Positions 35,952 to 37,334 of a stretch of 37,334 nt of DNA are shown here, in pieces. Position 1 is the stretch's first letter; every line of letters starts with the position of its first letter. This stretch comes from Chloroflexota bacterium (lineage in GTDB: Bacteria; Chloroflexota; Anaerolineae; Promineifilales; Promineifilaceae). The stretch spans positions 1 to 37,334 of the forward strand of contig RFGV01000058.1 of assembly GCA_003696605.1 (NCBI GenBank). Reading direction: 5' to 3'. The position numbers and the translations under genes were made by a program. Below the pieces are notes generated by a model. It was not told the DNA's origin, ran no database searches, and worked only from the letters and a program-made list of their open reading frames with translations.

Positions 35952-37334
35952 TTGAGTAATAATCTTTTTGGTCTCTACGTTGCTGAAACGGAATTAACCA
36001 GCCTTTCGGGAAGTCAGATATTATGGGGGCGGCATGTGAAAACGGCCGAATCAGTCCTCATTGAATTCCCTTTCTCTGAATCTGCACCGGCCAAAGATCT
36101 GGTGAGTCGCTGCCTGAAACGTGCCGACCTGCTAGGTCAGCTTTCCCATCCAGCATTGCCACGCGTACAGGAAACGGCCGTTACTCCTGAAGGCCTCCCC
36201 TACACCATCCTTACCCCAGCCCCCAAACGCACCCTCGCCGACCAGATAGCCCAATGGCAAAACCAACCCCCTGCACCTGTTTCTGCCCTGCACCTGGTTC
36301 GACAAATTGCCGAAGCCCTGAAAACGGCCGAATCAGCCAACCTGATTCACCACCACCTGCACCCTGCCCTTATCCTGCTTACCGAAGAAAACCAACCACT
36401 CATTACCGGCTTCACACTCCCCCCTCCCCCTCTCCCCCTCACTCTTCCTGCCGATCATCAACTGGATTACATCCCACCAGAATACAAACAAAATCAAACA
36501 CTCACCTTCCAAAGCAACATCTACACCCTGGGAATCATTTTATACGAACTACTCGCCGGACATCGCCCAAAATTGCCAATTTCCGAATGGGACATCTTTG
36601 AAACAAACACATTGCCACGCGAAATTCCATTGGACCAGGCCTGTCCAGGACTGCAACCAGCCACATATCAAGCGGTCAAGAACTGCCTCTGGCGACACAC
36701 CTGGGCTCGTTATGAATCATATGATTCGTTATTGGCGGCTCTGGACGAGGCAATTGCGGCTGAAGAATCTCCCCCACCGCCCAGACGGACCCTGGGATTG
36801 GCTATTCCCTGGCCATTAACCGGCATTGCTGGCGGAGTGATCATTTTGTTGTTGGCGGGAATGCTCTGGTTCAACGGGCGTCCTTCCAGTCCATTACCGC
36901 CCCCTACCCCTGTTCTTGTTACGGAAACGGCCGTTTTCACTCCCACCCCATCCCCATCTCCATCCCCTCTCGCCACTTCTCTACCTGCTCAAGTCATCCA
37001 AACCACCACTTCTGCAACAGCCACCCCTACCCTCTTGCCCACTTCCACTTCCACTCCTACCGCCACTCACACAAAAACACCCTCTTCTACCCCGTCAGCT
37101 ACGGCAACATCCATACTCACAAATACTCCCATCCCCACAGAAACGGCCGTTTGTACCCCCGCGCCCCCACCCGGCTGGCAACCCTACACCATTCAGGCTG
37201 GCGATACACTCTTCAACCTGGCCTTGCAAACAGGCACAACCGTCAGCCAAATAAGCAGTGTGAACTGCCTTGTCAACAATATTTTGACCGTCGGGCAAAC
37301 CATATGGCTACCCCCTCTCCCCACACTTCCCCCC
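35952..37334 (+). CDS. Transmembrane pseudokinase with extracytoplasmic Thr/Pro stalk and LysM domain (3' truncated)
   Basis: This is the only plus-strand gene, with 461 codons in the window and no stop before the edge. TTG 35952 has AGGA (35939-35942) 9 nt upstream; there is no ATG near. Residues 1 to about 275 follow the Ser/Thr kinase fold, but the catalytic elements are lost. The beta-3 Lys is replaced (VLIEFPF), the HRD loop reads HHH with no Asp or Asn (about residues 133-143), and DFG reads GFT; only the late segment NIYTLGIILYELLAG looks normal. A membrane span lies at about 280-308, then a 100-residue Pro/Thr/Ser stalk, then LysM (YTIQAGDTLFNLALQTGTTVSQI to GQTIWLPP). It may sense or anchor to the cell wall. 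Confidence 0.8.
   Translation, partial: MSNNLFGLYVAETELTSLSGSQILWGRHVKTAESVLIEFPFSESAPAKDLVSRCLKRADLLGQLSHPALPRVQETAVTPEGLPYTILTPAPKRTLADQIAQWQNQPPAPVSALHLVRQIAEALKTAESANLIHHHLHPALILLTEENQPLITGFTLPPPPLPLTLPADHQLDYIPPEYKQNQTLTFQSNIYTLGIILYELLAGHRPKLPISEWDIFETNTLPREIPLDQACPGLQPATYQAVKNCLWRHTWARYESYDSLLAALDEAIAAEESPPPPRRTLGLAIPWPLTGIAGGVIILLLAGMLWFNGRPSSPLPPPTPVLVTETAVFTPTPSPSPSPLATSLPAQVIQTTTSATATPTLLPTSTSTPTATHTKTPSSTPSATATSILTNTPIPTETAVCTPAPPPGWQPYTIQAGDTLFNLALQTGTTVSQISSVNCLVNNILTVGQTIWLPPLPTLPP

Larger units (their letters stand above)
155..37150. repeat. Dispersed highly iterated palindrome ACGGCCGT (HIP1-like family)
   Basis: Exact 8-bp copies, counted by eye (start positions): 155, 2674, 3391, 3764, 3972, 4315, 5067, 5168, 5767, 6440, 7108, 7889, 8587, 8990, 10016, 10470, 11124, 11697, 12489, 13194, 13476, 13653, 14373, 14658, 14975, 15224, 16469, 16705, 16975, 17406, 18255, 18409, 18561, 18834, 19057, 20609, 21115, 21209, 21302, 21721, 22208, 22771, 23092, 23665, 23775, 24489, 25139, 25768, 26098, 27656, 27884, 27940, 28441, 29726, 31650, 31762, 32688, 32811, 33035, 33681, 35239, 36174, 36927, 37143. 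That is about one per 580 bp; equal-base chance gives 0.6 per window. Common extended form is AAACGGCCGTTT. Nearly all lie inside genes. Confidence 0.9.

Noticed and set aside
155-37150. Interpretation of the palindrome copies as a CRISPR array or as transcription terminators
   Set aside because: Spacing is irregular, the intervening DNA is coding, the repeat is only 8-16 bp, and most copies are deep within genes without following T-runs.
1-37334. tRNA, rRNA, riboswitch, attachment site or replication origin
   Set aside because: Scanned by eye on both strands; no cloverleaf-like, rRNA-like, att-like or DnaA-box-cluster sequence was found.

Overview
The window looks like part of a chromosome from a Chloroflexota bacterium, probably near Anaerolineae or Ardenticatenia. 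This rests on gene style: secreted proteins ending in a Y-[LI]-P-[LF]-type tail, a Thr/Pro-rich LysM receptor with a kinase-like domain, and moderate GC. No rRNA or other taxonomic marker is present, so the assignment is tentative. I see no tRNA, CRISPR array, transposase, prophage or origin.

Almost everything from 35475 down to 1 lies on the minus strand and reads as one large exopolysaccharide or capsule cluster. It begins at 34.7-35.5 kb with the membrane sugar-phosphate transferase that starts the lipid-linked repeat unit. Next come a Gfo/Idh dehydrogenase, a left-handed beta-helix acyltransferase and a DegT aminotransferase, which resemble a 3-acetamido-sugar module. A fused Wzz/BY-kinase chain-length protein, a membrane-anchored deacetylase-like protein, a sulfotransferase and a Wzy-like polymerase follow. 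From 26.1 to 19.3 kb six glycosyltransferases lie nearly end to end (four GT4, two GT2). They are followed by two more sulfotransferases, an APH-fold kinase and a Wzx-type flippase (18.5-15.0 kb). A secreted Ig-repeat protein (13.0-15.0 kb) precedes a CDP-sugar module made of glucose-1-phosphate cytidylyltransferase, an SDR epimerase/dehydratase and two C-methyltransferase-like proteins (8.6-12.9 kb). The cluster ends with a sulfatase-fold enzyme that has Thr at the nucleophile position, a fourth sulfotransferase, another GT4 and two paralogous secreted beta-helix proteins. A strong terminator at 1911-1952 closes this run. Beyond it are an AT-rich GT-C-type membrane glycosyltransferase and the start of another methyltransferase, cut by the window edge.

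Many genes overlap by ATGA, TAATG or TGATG junctions, so much of the cluster is probably co-transcribed and translationally coupled. Four sulfotransferases inside one Wzx/Wzy assembly locus suggest that the product is a sulfated polysaccharide, which is an inference.

On the plus strand, divergent from the cluster across a 476-bp intergenic region, is a TTG-initiated gene that runs off the right edge. It encodes a catalytically degenerate kinase domain, a membrane segment, a Thr/Pro-rich stalk and a LysM domain.

The most unusual signal is a dispersed perfect palindrome, ACGGCCGT, usually within AAACGGCCGTTT. I counted about 64 exact copies by eye, where chance predicts fewer than one. They lie almost entirely inside coding sequences, in all three reading frames and across unrelated gene families. 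It resembles the cyanobacterial HIP1 phenomenon but has a different sequence.
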